Numbered from the stretch's first letter, positions 44,523 to 53,697 are shown. The stretch: 64,000 bases of DNA from Blastocatellia bacterium (GCA_003168335.1 PMSM01000006.1:448320-512319), one strand, 5' to 3'. The notes: a model not told the origin generated them from the letters alone. Translations and numbers: made by a program.

Positions 44523-45758
44523 ATGAAACTAAATATTCTCAGACTTCTCGTCGTCGCGTTGGCGTGCGCCAGTGCCGTGATGCTTTTCACCAACGTCCGC
44601 GCGCAAAAATCGCCGGTCAACCCGGAGTTCGCGGTTTCGCTATCGAGCCTGGGCATGGCCGTGCCCGCGCAAACACCGGCCGCGCCCGCAGCCCCGCAAG
44701 AGAAGACGGTTGACCAGACGCGCAAGAATATTAAGGTGCTCAAGGGACTGCCTGATTCGCAACTGGGCACCGTGATGAATTTCATCGCCATTTCGATGGG
44801 CCGGCGATGCGATTTCTGTCACGTGAATAAGGGCGGGACGTGGAACTGGGAATCCGACGACAAGGAAGAGAAGCTGACTGCTCGCAAGATGATGACGATG
44901 ACCCTGGCTCTTAACAAGGACAACTTCCGCGGCAGCCCCACGGTGAGCTGCTACACCTGTCATCGCGGCCGCAATTCGCCACAGGGCATTCCGTCGTTCC
45001 CGCTCCCAACACCCGCGCCGCGTCCGCAACCGCAGGCAACGCCGGCTCCCGGTCAACCCGCGGCTACGCCGGCGCCAACTCCGGCGGCGCCGACAGGCGA
45101 TCAGATTCTGGCAAAGTACATCGAAGCGCTGGGCGGGCAGGCAGCCATCGACAAGATGAAAACGCTCGTGATGAAAGGCACCTACGCCGGCTTTAACGGC
45201 ACGGCGGTGCCTTATGAAGTCGATCTGGCCGCGCCTGACAAGTTCTACATCAACGCCACCTCGCCACAGGGAACTATCGAGAGAGGTTTCGACGGCAAAG
45301 CCGCCTGGGAGAAAGGTCCGCGTGGAGTGAATGAGCTTATGAACCCCGTGCTCGACGATCTGAAGTCGACATTCCTGTTCTTCCACAACATCAAACTTAA
45401 GGAACAGTTCACCCGTTTGCGTGGAGGCAGGAAGGACAAGATTGGCGACCGCGACGTTATCGTTGTGAATGGCATGACTGCCGACAACCATCGCGAGCAG
45501 CTTTTCTTTGACGCTGAAACCGGTCTGCTGCGGCGCCGCATTTCTTATCTGGAAACACCAATCGGCGTGATTCCCAACCAGGTTGATTTTGAGGATTATC
45601 GAGACGTTGATGGCGTGAAGGTTCCGTTCACCGTGAAGGTCTCGTCAGTCGAGCCGGGCCTGGTCTCAACTCGCGTCTACACCGAGATCAAACTTAACGC
45701 ACCGGTAGACGATGCGAAATTCAAGATGCCGGCGGCACCGGCGAAGGCGACTCCGTAG
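44523..45758 (+). CDS. Exported two-haem cytochrome c with C-terminal sorting-type domain
   Basis: 411 residues, preceded by CGGAGC. A signal peptide (LLVVALACASAVMLFTNVRAQ) is followed by two haem motifs, CDFCH (96-100) and CYTCH (143-147), in the arrangement of the photosynthetic reaction-centre cytochrome subunit-like family that is common in non-phototrophic Acidobacteriota. A Pro/Ala-rich linker (about 155-190) leads to a beta-rich domain of about 220 residues (ILAKYIEALGGQAAIDKMKTL..., WEKGPRGVNEL, QVDFEDYRDVDGVKVPF) resembling outer-membrane lipoprotein-sorting/LolA-like proteins. Electron transfer in the periplasm is likely; the partner is unknown. Confidence 0.85.
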   Translation: MKLNILRLLVVALACASAVMLFTNVRAQKSPVNPEFAVSLSSLGMAVPAQTPAAPAAPQEKTVDQTRKNIKVLKGLPDSQLGTVMNFIAISMGRRCDFCHVNKGGTWNWESDDKEEKLTARKMMTMTLALNKDNFRGSPTVSCYTCHRGRNSPQGIPSFPLPTPAPRPQPQATPAPGQPAATPAPTPAAPTGDQILAKYIEALGGQAAIDKMKTLVMKGTYAGFNGTAVPYEVDLAAPDKFYINATSPQGTIERGFDGKAAWEKGPRGVNELMNPVLDDLKSTFLFFHNIKLKEQFTRLRGGRKDKIGDRDVIVVNGMTADNHREQLFFDAETGLLRRRISYLETPIGVIPNQVDFEDYRDVDGVKVPFTVKVSSVEPGLVSTRVYTEIKLNAPVDDAKFKMPAAPAKATP

Positions 45759-46132
45759 ACGAATGGGGTCGATCACTTGTCGTGAAGCGTCTCGAAAAGG
45801 AATTCGATCTCACGATGATAGAAACGCACAGGTAATGAGCTTCGGCGGCCCGACGCGATTCATGGCCTGCACGGCTAGCTGACCTGGAGCATAACCCAAC
45901 GATCAGAGTCCGTGGCCCAAGGTAAAGGCCCGGTTTGAGCGGCTAGTTTGTTTTCGTTGAGTTCCACTGCCTTAAGTCCGGCGCGAAGAACCCAACCCCA
46001 TAACACCAACGCCTGTTCTGGTGCTGATGGAATTAGCTCTGATTGGGATGGCGGTAGCTTTCCAGGTTCGCACTTCCTGGTTTCATCAAGTGAATTTCGC
46101 GGGAAGAATTCTGCCTTAGCTAGTCATCGCGG
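45759..46132. other. Intergenic region without recognised features
   Basis: 374 bases between the cytochrome gene and the convergent small gene at 46133. A short hairpin (CACCAACGCCTGTTCTGGTG, about 46002-46021) is the only structure noted. No gene is supported. Confidence 0.4.
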
Positions 46133-46375
46133 CTATTCAAATTCTCTCAACTGCGTGTCCACGTGCGTGAGTGCGGCTTCGAGCTGCGCGCGATACCGCG
46201 CATTGCGGGCCAGTCTTAAACGGCTGAGAATTTGTGAACGCGATAACAGCAGCGATTGCTTGCGCGTCTGTCGCTCGCGTTCCTCCGGAGACAGGAAGGG
46301 TTTTGAGCGCGCGTCCTTTTCAGCCTGGGCGTCGCTGATCTGATCTTCGACTGACTTGCTTTCCCAACCACGCGC
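46133..46375 (-). CDS. Small conserved hypothetical protein (MARGWESKSVE type)
   Basis: 80 residues from ATG 46375. It starts MARGWESKSVEDQ and consists of charged helices (EERERQTRKQSLLLSRSQIL and ARNARYRAQLEAALTHVD). I recall similar short proteins starting this way in Acidobacteriota, without assigned function; this is memory rather than a search. No signal peptide. The open frame extends to 46417, but the inner start is preferred for its similarity. Confidence 0.6.
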   Translation of the reverse strand, partial: ARGWESKSVEDQISDAQAEKDARSKPFLSPEERERQTRKQSLLLSRSQILSRLRLARNARYRAQLEAALTHVDTQLREFE

Positions 46376-46433
46376 CATAGCGGAGAATATCGGTGAAGCC
46401 GTGGGAGCGGCTTCCACCTCGAACGGTTTCTAA

Positions 46434-47018
46434 CTAAGGCATGGTCAAGTTGAATTTGTACCATCCCGATTTTCCAAAGAATCGGCCGCCCTCTTTGTCA
46501 TAAAGGGCCAGGTAAAACTTCAGTTGAAACGTTTCGCCGCTTTCCATGTTAAGAGCGTCATACGGCATGAACATCTGCAAGTCCTCATAAACGGCAGGAT
46601 CGTAGGCCGGCGTGAAATTAACGTGACAAGACACATTTCCTTTCTTGTCGCGATAGTCTGCATCACCTGACTTGAGCGGCGTATTGCCCGCGTCGTCATA
46701 GTAGAAATACGCGATCATCATGCTGGGGACGCCTTTTCCGTATCTAACCCTGAACTTGGCATGAACCCGCATGCCTTTCACACCATCCACCGTGACGTTG
46801 TGGACGATTCGGGCACCTTCATAGATAGCCTCGGGATCATCAAATACCATCGCCGTAATCGGTCGGGCACTGATGGGTTGAATCCCGTTGAGATGGAGCG
46901 CCGGCATAAGAACATTTCCGGGCGTCTTTGCCGCAGTCGCGTATCCCGAAAGCCCGACTACGGTACAAATCAAAGCGGCCGCTGCCACAATTCTGAAGGC
47001 CACGTATCTATTCTTCAT
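46434..47018 (-). CDS. Exported hypothetical protein
   Basis: 194 residues with an excellent ribosome binding site (GGAGAG). Signal peptide at the N-terminus (IVAAAALICTVVGLSGYATA). The mature part is beta-rich: VDGVKGMRVHAKFRVRYGKG, MMIAYFYYDDAGN, and MFMPYDALNMESGETFQLKFYL, the look of an Ig-like or C2-like sandwich. I recognise this general domain from periplasmic proteins but cannot name it. A TATAAC element upstream could be its -10 box. The gene is 58 bases upstream of the small conserved protein on the same strand. Confidence 0.6.
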   Translation of the reverse strand: MKNRYVAFRIVAAAALICTVVGLSGYATAAKTPGNVLMPALHLNGIQPISARPITAMVFDDPEAIYEGARIVHNVTVDGVKGMRVHAKFRVRYGKGVPSMMIAYFYYDDAGNTPLKSGDADYRDKKGNVSCHVNFTPAYDPAVYEDLQMFMPYDALNMESGETFQLKFYLALYDKEGGRFFGKSGWYKFNLTMP

Positions 47019-47156
47019 CTATTCTCTCCTTCTGTCTGTCTTGAAAAGTTATAGTTTGGTTAAGGTCCCGGTGGAATCACCGTTACCCATCTAATTGTTT
47101 CGGTCACTCAAAGGAAACCAATCGCCGGGCATTGTACCTCAAAACCTGAATCCAGA

Positions 47157-47948
47157 TCACAACAAACTTCGCACCCAGCCACCGTCCACTTGCAGCGTCA
47201 CGCCGGTGATGTAAGACGCGCGCTCAGAAGCGAGGAAAGCCACGGCGGCGGCGATCTCTTCCGGTTTGGCCATGCGGTGCATCGGGGCCTGCATCGCCCA
47301 GGATTCTATGATCTCCTGCTTTGATTTGCCCGACCCTTTGCCGCGGACCTCCGCCAGCTCATCTTGTCTCTCCGTCAACGTATAACCCGGCGCAACGTTG
47401 TTCACCGTAACACCTTCAGCCGCGACTTCGCTGGAAACGGTCTTCGCCCAGCCGGTCAAACCTGCGCGCACGGTATTGGACAGCAGCAGTCCTTCGATCG
47501 GTTGTTTGACTGATACCGAAGTGATGTTGATGATTCGTCCCCAACGTTGCTTGCGCATACCTGGCAGGACGAGCTTGGCGAGCCTGATCGCCGAGAGCGC
47601 GTTCTGCTCGAAGGCGCGACGAAACATGTCCATGTCGGTATCGGCAAAAGTCGTCGCCGGAGGCCCGCCCGCATTCGTGACACAGATATCGACGCGGCCC
47701 GCGCGTTCCAGCGCCAGGTTCACAAACGCTTCGGCCTGCCCGCCATCGGTCACATCCGCGGCGATACCTGCCACGTTGGCCCCGGTCTCTTCGTGAATCT
47801 TCTTCGCCGCTTCCGAAGCGCGTCTTTCGTCCCGCGAGCAGAGAAATACGCGCGCTCCTTCGCGCGCCAACTCGCGCGCAGCTGCGTAGCCAATACCGCG
47901 GCTGGCAGCGGCGACTAACGCCACCCGATCTTTTAGCCCTAAGTCCAT
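47157..47948 (-). CDS. SDR-family protein lacking the catalytic Tyr and Lys
   Basis: 263 residues from ATG 47948; the longer open frame only adds translated repeat. The Rossmann motif is ASRGIGYAAARELA, with NAGG and the catalytic Ser in INITSVSV. Where most SDRs have YxxxK this one has SNTVR (in LLLSNTVRAGLTGWAKT), so both Tyr and Lys are replaced. PGYTLTERQDEL and the end DGGWVRSLL are typical of the BKR-like SDR subgroup with this variation. It may act on an unusual substrate or bind NAD without reduction. It is about 30-60 bases from a palindrome and downstream of the SLOG gene. Confidence 0.8.
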   Translation of the reverse strand: MDLGLKDRVALVAAASRGIGYAAARELAREGARVFLCSRDERRASEAAKKIHEETGANVAGIAADVTDGGQAEAFVNLALERAGRVDICVTNAGGPPATTFADTDMDMFRRAFEQNALSAIRLAKLVLPGMRKQRWGRIINITSVSVKQPIEGLLLSNTVRAGLTGWAKTVSSEVAAEGVTVNNVAPGYTLTERQDELAEVRGKGSGKSKQEIIESWAMQAPMHRMAKPEEIAAAVAFLASERASYITGVTLQVDGGWVRSLL

Positions 47949-47965
47949 GTGAGTCGTTTGCCTTT

Positions 47966-48023
47966 CTTTGCGACTTTGCGCCCTGGCGTGCCCATTCTCA
48001 CGCAAAGGCGCCAAGACGCAAAG
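47966..48023. repeat. Imperfect inverted repeat upstream of the SDR gene
   Basis: Arms CTTTGCGACTTTGCGCCCTGG (47966 on) and its degenerate reverse ending GACGCAAAG (48023). It separates the SLOG-fold gene and the SDR gene. Confidence 0.6.
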
Positions 48024-48036
48024 GAGAGCGGGCTCT

Positions 48037-48582
48037 TTATTGAGCTCTGATACGGTTAAGCTCAGAAAGGCAGGCCTGGATCAGTCGCTCCGCATCATCG
48101 TCATGGAATATCCGCGCTTGCGACTGCTTATGAAAAGTTTCGACGAGTCGTTCGACTTCATCCGCCACCCCACCAGTACCGGTCAAGCATCCGATGACTT
48201 TCCCTTCGTCGTAGGCAATCGTGAATTCGTTCAGCGATCCGATCGAGCCGGCGATGAACAGCACGACATCGCACGATCGAACCAGCACGACGTTGCGCCC
48301 TTTCTGACCAAAGCCGGTGTAGATGATCGCGTCGCACGCGTCCACCGGCAGTTGATATCGCTCAACATGTTCGCGCTCATGACCGGCGGGAGAAATGCCG
48401 ATATGAAGGGCGCCGGCGCCATGCGCCGCTTTGCCGGTTTCATAGACCAAGCCGGTGGTCGCGCCAGTCAAAAGGATTAAGTCGCGACTCGCGACGGCCC
48501 TGCCGAGTCCTATCGCTCGCTCGCGCATACCGGTTGTGGTGGTCGGCTCAGCCGAACCCATGACGCCGACTTTGATCTTCAT
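48037..48582 (-). CDS. SLOG/LOG-like nucleotide-binding protein
   Basis: 181 residues with a Rossmann-like SLOG fold: VGVMGSAEP at the N-terminus, LLTGATTGLVYETGKAAHGAGALHIGISPAGHE in the middle (conserved GxxxGLxxxxAxGA), and FIAGSIGSLNEFTIAYDEGKVIGCL, where GSIGSLNE replaces the PGGxGTxxE motif of cytokinin-activating LOG enzymes. It belongs to the TIGR00725/LOG-like group that binds nucleotides; catalytic function is uncertain. No signal peptide. Confidence 0.75.
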   Translation of the reverse strand: MKIKVGVMGSAEPTTTTGMRERAIGLGRAVASRDLILLTGATTGLVYETGKAAHGAGALHIGISPAGHEREHVERYQLPVDACDAIIYTGFGQKGRNVVLVRSCDVVLFIAGSIGSLNEFTIAYDEGKVIGCLTGTGGVADEVERLVETFHKQSQARIFHDDDAERLIQACLSELNRIRAQ

Positions 48583-48615
48583 AACTATGACCGTAACTGA
48601 CCCGCCAGCCCGCCG

Positions 48616-49995
48616 CTAAATTTCAAATCTATCTTTCTCGACGTTGGCCTGACCTTCAAATCCTTCCACAACCAGGGTTGCGCCAGGCGCCTCTCCTTTT
48701 CGATCCCACCACTTTTCAGTCACAAACCAGATCAAACCAGGCAGCACAAAGAAGGCGCCGACGCCCACCGTAACCACCCGCGGTGAGAAGCCAAAACGAT
48801 CCATTAACTCGCCGACTATGTAGTTCGAGGCGGCCATCGTCAACGTCAACAACGCCAACTCCGCCGCAAACACGCGGCCGCGAAATTTATCCTCGACTTC
48901 GCGCTGCAGCAATACGGTCGAAAAGACCCAGAGGATGCTGCCGCCGGTGTGCGCGATGGCCAGGAAGAGCAGCGCGAGCGCAAAACTTCGCGAGATTCCA
49001 AAAGCTATGTAGAAAGCTCCGCCGATCAAAAACCCAATGGCGATCGCGTTCTGCATCTGCCTTCGCGTCTCGCCCGCCCAACGGCGCGCGACCATTGGTC
49101 CGATGGCCGTGCCGATCCCCCGCGCTGTAAACAACACGCCGATACCCGTGGCAGTTTTCCCGGCGACCGGAAACACTCTTTCGCCGAACACGGCCAGCAG
49201 AGTCAGAATGCCCCCACCCATTCCCCAGGCCGGTTTAACCATCAGGTAAGCCAGCACCCGCCGTCGATGCTTTACATAGTGCGCACCTTCGATGGTGTCG
49301 GTGATGCCGAGGGTTTTGCCGATCGTCAGCCGGGCCTTTGGTCGTGGAGGGCGCTTCGGGACGCGTACGCTGGCGATTAGTAGCGCCGACGCAACGAACG
49401 TTAACGAGTCGAGCACGAAAGCCACATCCGTTCCGAACCAGCCGGCGACGAACCCTCCGATCGCCGCTCCGAGCGTCAGCATCGCTGACCAGGTCACAGA
49501 TGCGATCGCGTTAGCCGATAACAACTCGCGGTCGGAAACGATCGATGGAATCGCGGCGGTCTTGGCCGGCTCGAAGAATGCCGAAAACGCCAGCTGCATA
49601 ACGGTCAAGACATAGATCAGCCACATCTGATCGGGACGTCGTATGAATAGGAATCCGAGTACTACGATAGCCCGCAGGACATCCGCCGTGATCATGATCG
49701 AACGCCGGCTGAATCTATCAGCGACGACCCCGGACAATGGTCCCATGACGACGCTCGGAAGAAAGCGCGCGACCATGATCAAAGCCACCGAACGAGTTGA
49801 GCCGGTCAGGCGCAGCGTGATCGTTAAGACCGCGATCGTGTCGAACCAATCGCCCATCTGGCTGACCACCTGGCCCAGCCAGAGAAAACGAAAATTGCGG
49901 TTGCCACGCAGCAGTTCCCCATAGCCGATGGTCGGCGGTCGTTCGCGCCTGGTTTTTGCGACCTTGCTCACGATTTTTGGAAATCCAAGGTGCAC
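48616..49995 (-). CDS. MFS transporter, probable drug/macrolide-efflux type
   Basis: 459 residues with about 12 hydrophobic helices. The first loop shows the MFS signature, GPLSGVVADRFSRRSIMI, and FRFLWLGQVVSQMGDWFDTIAVL opens the first helix, as in MefA/enterobactin-exporter-like members. Likely exports a small molecule across the inner membrane. The open frame begins at GTG 49995 without a convincing ribosome binding site; GTG 49971 is possible. The next gene downstream is the SLOG-fold gene, 33 bases away. Confidence 0.82.
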   Translation of the reverse strand: MHLGFPKIVSKVAKTRRERPPTIGYGELLRGNRNFRFLWLGQVVSQMGDWFDTIAVLTITLRLTGSTRSVALIMVARFLPSVVMGPLSGVVADRFSRRSIMITADVLRAIVVLGFLFIRRPDQMWLIYVLTVMQLAFSAFFEPAKTAAIPSIVSDRELLSANAIASVTWSAMLTLGAAIGGFVAGWFGTDVAFVLDSLTFVASALLIASVRVPKRPPRPKARLTIGKTLGITDTIEGAHYVKHRRRVLAYLMVKPAWGMGGGILTLLAVFGERVFPVAGKTATGIGVLFTARGIGTAIGPMVARRWAGETRRQMQNAIAIGFLIGGAFYIAFGISRSFALALLFLAIAHTGGSILWVFSTVLLQREVEDKFRGRVFAAELALLTLTMAASNYIVGELMDRFGFSPRVVTVGVGAFFVLPGLIWFVTEKWWDRKGEAPGATLVVEGFEGQANVEKDRFEI

Positions 49996-50723
49996 TGTGC
50001 AAACGCGGTTGTCAACACCAAGGATCTGTTGCGACTTTGGAAGAAACGCGTTTGCCTTTGGCGGCTTTGCCGCCTGATGTGCGGAAAGCCTGTGGCTTTC
50101 CGGCGCGGAACATCTTTGTTTCGTGAGGCTACGCCTCCATCTTCCGGCGAGGCACAGCCTCGCCCGAAGAATTATTTAGGGTCACGCGGAAAGGCAAAGC
50201 CTTTCCGCACATCGGGGCAACGCCGATGGCTACTTGCTCAACGATTCTTGACCCTCACTCCTGACCGAACTTTCACTTTGACCTGTCACATTGAAGTGAG
50301 GCACCGCCGGTAAGAGATAGTCACCTTAGGTGTCGTATTAAAACCCGGCTAATCGCGCGGTTTCCGGAGTTTTCCCAACCAGTCGGTTTCGGCACAGGCT
50401 TTGTAAGTCCGCAGACCGCGGCTAGAAAGCGTTAACCGCTGACTGGGCCCACCGCACTGGGCCCGCTAGCCGCACAAGAACAGTTTTTCGTAACGAATGC
50501 ACACATCGCGCGAGGATCAGCATCAGTGAATTGTTACACCCCAGGTGGCGGACGCGTGCCAGCCTCCGTCAACTTGCCCGGTCATGCGCCGGAAGCGATA
50601 AGCCCAGTTGCCGGGACTTCGCTTTCGGCGCAGACGTATTCCCTCATGACGACCGGAAAGGAATGAAGATGCCTTGATCTAATTACCGAACTTTCTTTCA
50701 GAGCTTCTGCGAACCAACCCAAC
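49996..50723. repeat. Long repeat- and hairpin-rich leader region
   Basis: 728 bases without a supported gene. On the left is a palindrome group: arms GATGTGCGGAAAGCC (50077-50091) and GCCTTTCCGCACATC (50199-50213), enclosing smaller hairpins. On the right are two further stem-loops, 50418-50473 (GCGGCTAG/CTAGCCGC) and 50585-50632 (TGCGCCG/CGGCGCA extended by AAGCG/CGCTT). The latter two precede the c-di-GMP gene. Confidence 0.7.
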
Positions 50724-53264
50724 GTGAGCCGTAAAAGAGAAATGAAACTGATCGACATGTCCGACTACAACCGCCCGGCAAGGACCTACTGGACTGTCAT
50801 GGTCATTGCCGGCGCAAGTGTATTCGTGTGGGCGGTCCTAAGTTGTTTCAGTTTCTCGGGAATTCAATGGGCAGGGTTCGCCGGCTTGCTGTCACTGGTA
50901 ATCCTGGCCGGATCAAATCCGATTCGCATCCCCAACGCGAGGTCCAGTTTCACGTCGGGCGATGTCTTCATATTTCTGGGAGTGCTGTTTCTCGGCATCC
51001 CCGCCGCGATTGTGATCGGCGTAGTAGATGCATTTGTAAGCTCGCGCCAGACTTCGAAGCGAGTGGCCAGTTGGCTTGCCGCGCCGGCGATGATGGCGGT
51101 GACAGTCTTGATCGCCGGCCGGGCGTTCTATTTTGCGCTGGCGCATTACGCTCATGTCTCGCAACAGCCGCTGGGCGCAACACCCATGCGTCTCGATCAC
51201 TTGCTCGGCCCCCTCGCCTTGTTAGCCATGCTGCAGTACTTCATTAACGGTTTTACGATTTCGACAATCTATGCGCTGCGGACCAGGCGACCGGTTCTGA
51301 AGTTCTGGCGCGACGGTTATCTGTGGACGTGGTGGTCATTTCTGGGATCGGCAATCGCGGCGGCGGTTGTCTATCTGGCAGTGTCGCACCTGGGATGGGC
51401 CTATGTGCTGCTGAGCGTGCCAATCATCGCGGCTACTTTCTGGACCTACAAGATCTACTTTGAGCGCGTCAATGCCAAAACCCGAGAAGCTGAAGAACTA
51501 AGCCGGCTGCATCTGGCAACTGTGGAAGCCCTGGCCACGGCGATTGATGCGAAAGATCAAACCACGCACTTCCATGTGCGCCGCGTGCAAATTTACGCCG
51601 AAGGACTGGGCAAGCTGCTGCGTCTGTCTGAAGCTGAGATCGCCGCGCTCAACGCGGGGGCCCTGCTGCACGACGTAGGGAAACTCGCGGTGCCCGATCA
51701 CATTCTGAATAAGCCGGGAACTTTAACGCCGGCTGAGTTCGAAAAAACCAAAATACACACTATCGTCGGCGCCGAAATTCTGGGCCGCATCAACTTCCCT
51801 TACCCAGTCCTGCCGATAGTCCGTCATCATCACGAGCGCTGGGATGGAAAAGGATATCCGGACGGCCTGAAGGAAGAACAAATCCCGATCACGGCGCGGA
51901 TCATGTCAGTGATTGATTGTTTCGACTCAGTCCGCGAAGACCGGCCCTTCCGTCCCGGCATGACGCGCGAAGACGCGATTGAATTATTGCGCGGTGATGC
52001 CGGCACGCAATTCGATCCCAGGCTTGTCGATCTGTTTATCGAGCACCTGCCACGATTCGAAGCCCAGATTGCGGCTCGCGGTCTCGCCGATCAGGTTCAC
52101 ATCAGCTCGCCTGGCAGCCCGATCGCTCCGCCGGAAGATCAGTTGGCCCACGCTCGCCAAAACACATCGTTTGCCGCCTACGACCAAATTCGCAACGCCC
52201 ATCGCGAAGTCTACGCGCTGTACGAGATCGCTCGTACCTTTGGATCTTCACTCGAAGTCGAGAACACCCTGTCGGTCCTGGTCGACAAGGTGGGGCAGAT
52301 AGTTCCGTTCGATACGTGCGTGGTGTATCTCCACGACGAAGTCAAAGGTTATGCGACCGCGGCGCTGGCGAAGGGCCTGGACGCCGATCTGCTGCGGGCC
52401 AGATGCGTCGCTCCCGGCGAAGGCGTAACCGGCTTTGCCTTGTCAAACCGGCGACCGGTCAATCGTATTCACCCGAGCCTGGATTTCGCGGACATGAAGT
52501 TCGCGGCCGAGGGAAATTATACTTCGATGGCTTCGCTGCCATTGTGCAAAGACGACCTGTTGCTGGGAGCGCTTTCCGTGTACTCGACGAGCCTAAAAGA
52601 ATACAGCGACGATCAAATCCGTCTGCTGGAAACAGTGACCCGGCTCGCATCGGACGCGCTGGCTAACGCGGTGAATCATGCCCGGGCCGAATCGAACGCG
52701 CTCACGGACTCGCTCACCGGTCTTCCGAACGCACGCAGATTGCACGTTCGTTTTGAAGAGGAAGTGTCGCGCGCGCGACGTACGGGCAGGCCGTTCCAGG
52801 TGATCATGCTCGACCTCGACGATTTCAAGTTGGTCAACGACACGTTTGGGCACAAGCTCGGTGATCGAATGCTGCGCGAGGTCGCAGGTCTGGTTCAGGC
52901 TCAATTGCGCGAGTACGACTTACTGGCGCGCTATGCCGGAGACGAATTCGTCGCGATCGTAAATGATGCGACGGTCGAGCAGGTAGAGGACCTGCGCGAA
53001 CGCATCGAGAAGACTGTCTCAGGTTTCTCGATCGACGTGCGCGCGCAGGGTCGCGCGCGCGTTGGCATCAGCGTCGGCTCAGCCGTCTTCGGAGTTGACG
53101 GCGAGACTCTGGATCAGCTCCTGGTGGCCGCCGATCAAGCCATGTACCGGGCCAAGTCAAACCACAAAACCGGCATGTTCAGCGCTGCGAACAAGCAGCC
53201 CGGTTCCTCCAAGTCTGCGGCAGAACACCCCGACGGTCCGCTGGTAACCAGCGCGATAAATTAG
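50724..53264 (+). CDS. Membrane c-di-GMP enzyme: HD-GYP, GAF and GGDEF domains
   Basis: Up to 846 residues. Six to eight transmembrane helices cover residues 20-250. Then comes an HD-GYP phosphodiesterase domain (LLHDVGKLAVPDHILNKPG, HHHERWDGKGYPDG), a GAF domain (about 485-640), and a GGDEF domain with active-site loop RYAGDEF preceded, five residues earlier, by an RxxD (REYD) inhibitory site. Both c-di-GMP making and breaking activities look intact. The best start is ATG 50742 (behind AAAAGAGA), with GTG 50724 and ATG 50757 as alternatives. The long structured leader could regulate it. Confidence 0.92.
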   Translation: MSRKREMKLIDMSDYNRPARTYWTVMVIAGASVFVWAVLSCFSFSGIQWAGFAGLLSLVILAGSNPIRIPNARSSFTSGDVFIFLGVLFLGIPAAIVIGVVDAFVSSRQTSKRVASWLAAPAMMAVTVLIAGRAFYFALAHYAHVSQQPLGATPMRLDHLLGPLALLAMLQYFINGFTISTIYALRTRRPVLKFWRDGYLWTWWSFLGSAIAAAVVYLAVSHLGWAYVLLSVPIIAATFWTYKIYFERVNAKTREAEELSRLHLATVEALATAIDAKDQTTHFHVRRVQIYAEGLGKLLRLSEAEIAALNAGALLHDVGKLAVPDHILNKPGTLTPAEFEKTKIHTIVGAEILGRINFPYPVLPIVRHHHERWDGKGYPDGLKEEQIPITARIMSVIDCFDSVREDRPFRPGMTREDAIELLRGDAGTQFDPRLVDLFIEHLPRFEAQIAARGLADQVHISSPGSPIAPPEDQLAHARQNTSFAAYDQIRNAHREVYALYEIARTFGSSLEVENTLSVLVDKVGQIVPFDTCVVYLHDEVKGYATAALAKGLDADLLRARCVAPGEGVTGFALSNRRPVNRIHPSLDFADMKFAAEGNYTSMASLPLCKDDLLLGALSVYSTSLKEYSDDQIRLLETVTRLASDALANAVNHARAESNALTDSLTGLPNARRLHVRFEEEVSRARRTGRPFQVIMLDLDDFKLVNDTFGHKLGDRMLREVAGLVQAQLREYDLLARYAGDEFVAIVNDATVEQVEDLRERIEKTVSGFSIDVRAQGRARVGISVGSAVFGVDGETLDQLLVAADQAMYRAKSNHKTGMFSAANKQPGSSKSAAEHPDGPLVTSAIN

Positions 53265-53328
53265 CTTCGCCGCAGTCAGTTTCACAGAGTGATGAGGAAG
53301 ACGTGGCTCCGATGAACGCCGCCGCTCG

Positions 53329-53431
53329 TTCAGCCGCGTTCACGCGGCTTCCCCGAAGGGTTTTTAGCCCAGCCGTTTTACGGCTGGGTCACCAAGCGCA
53401 ACCCGTTCAGCAGCCCGTTTCAACGGGCTTC
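53329..53431. repeat. Three consecutive hairpins before the YgiT gene
   Basis: AGCCGCGTTCACGCGGCT, CCCAGCCGTTTTACGGCTGGG and AGCCCGTTTCAACGGGCT follow each other within about 100 bases. They share an AGCC(C/G)-type start and a TTYA(A/C)-like loop, so they look like related units of one repeat family. Confidence 0.8.
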
Positions 53432-53463
53432 TCAATCGAGGCTTTGGCCACTATGCTGAAGCT

Positions 53464-53697
53464 ATGTACGGCCATCACTGCGAACACTGCGAAGGCACCG
53501 TGCGCCCAAAGAAGGTGCAGCGCGAAGCTTTCAAGCATAAGAAGGGATTCATAATCCTTGAAGATATTGTGATCGGTGTTTGCCACGGATGCGGAGCGAG
53601 ATATTACAGCGCCGACATCCTTCACACCGTGAATGATATTGCCAACGGAACAAAACCCTTCGAGCGAATCGAAGAGATCCCAGTCGCTCACCTCTAG
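53464..53697 (+). CDS. YgiT-type zinc-finger protein (orphan antitoxin-like)
   Basis: 77 residues from ATG 53464. Two Cys pairs, CEHC and CHGC, are spaced as in the MqsA/YgiT zinc finger, with ARYYSADILHTVNDI as the helix that follows. In toxin-antitoxin modules this finger is the N-terminal part of the antitoxin and the toxin gene lies just upstream. Here the upstream 200 bases hold only hairpins, and the C-terminal HTH of full MqsA is absent. An orphan or decayed antitoxin is likely. No good ribosome binding site is visible. Confidence 0.75.
   Translation: MYGHHCEHCEGTVRPKKVQREAFKHKKGFIILEDIVIGVCHGCGARYYSADILHTVNDIANGTKPFERIEEIPVAHL

Noticed and set aside
45948-46343. Plus-strand open frame opposite the small gene at 46133
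   Set aside because: Ser/Arg-rich composition typical of an antisense shadow; the minus-strand frame has a sensible helical protein.
47949-48014. N-terminal extension of the SDR gene
   Set aside because: The extra residues come from an inverted repeat; the Rossmann fold begins at the inner ATG.
49990-50313. Possible small plus-strand gene
   Set aside because: It spans palindromic repeats, has no recognisable domain and no ribosome binding site.
53303-53554. Possible toxin gene upstream of the YgiT finger
   Set aside because: The frame reads through hairpins and overlaps the finger gene; no toxin motif is seen.
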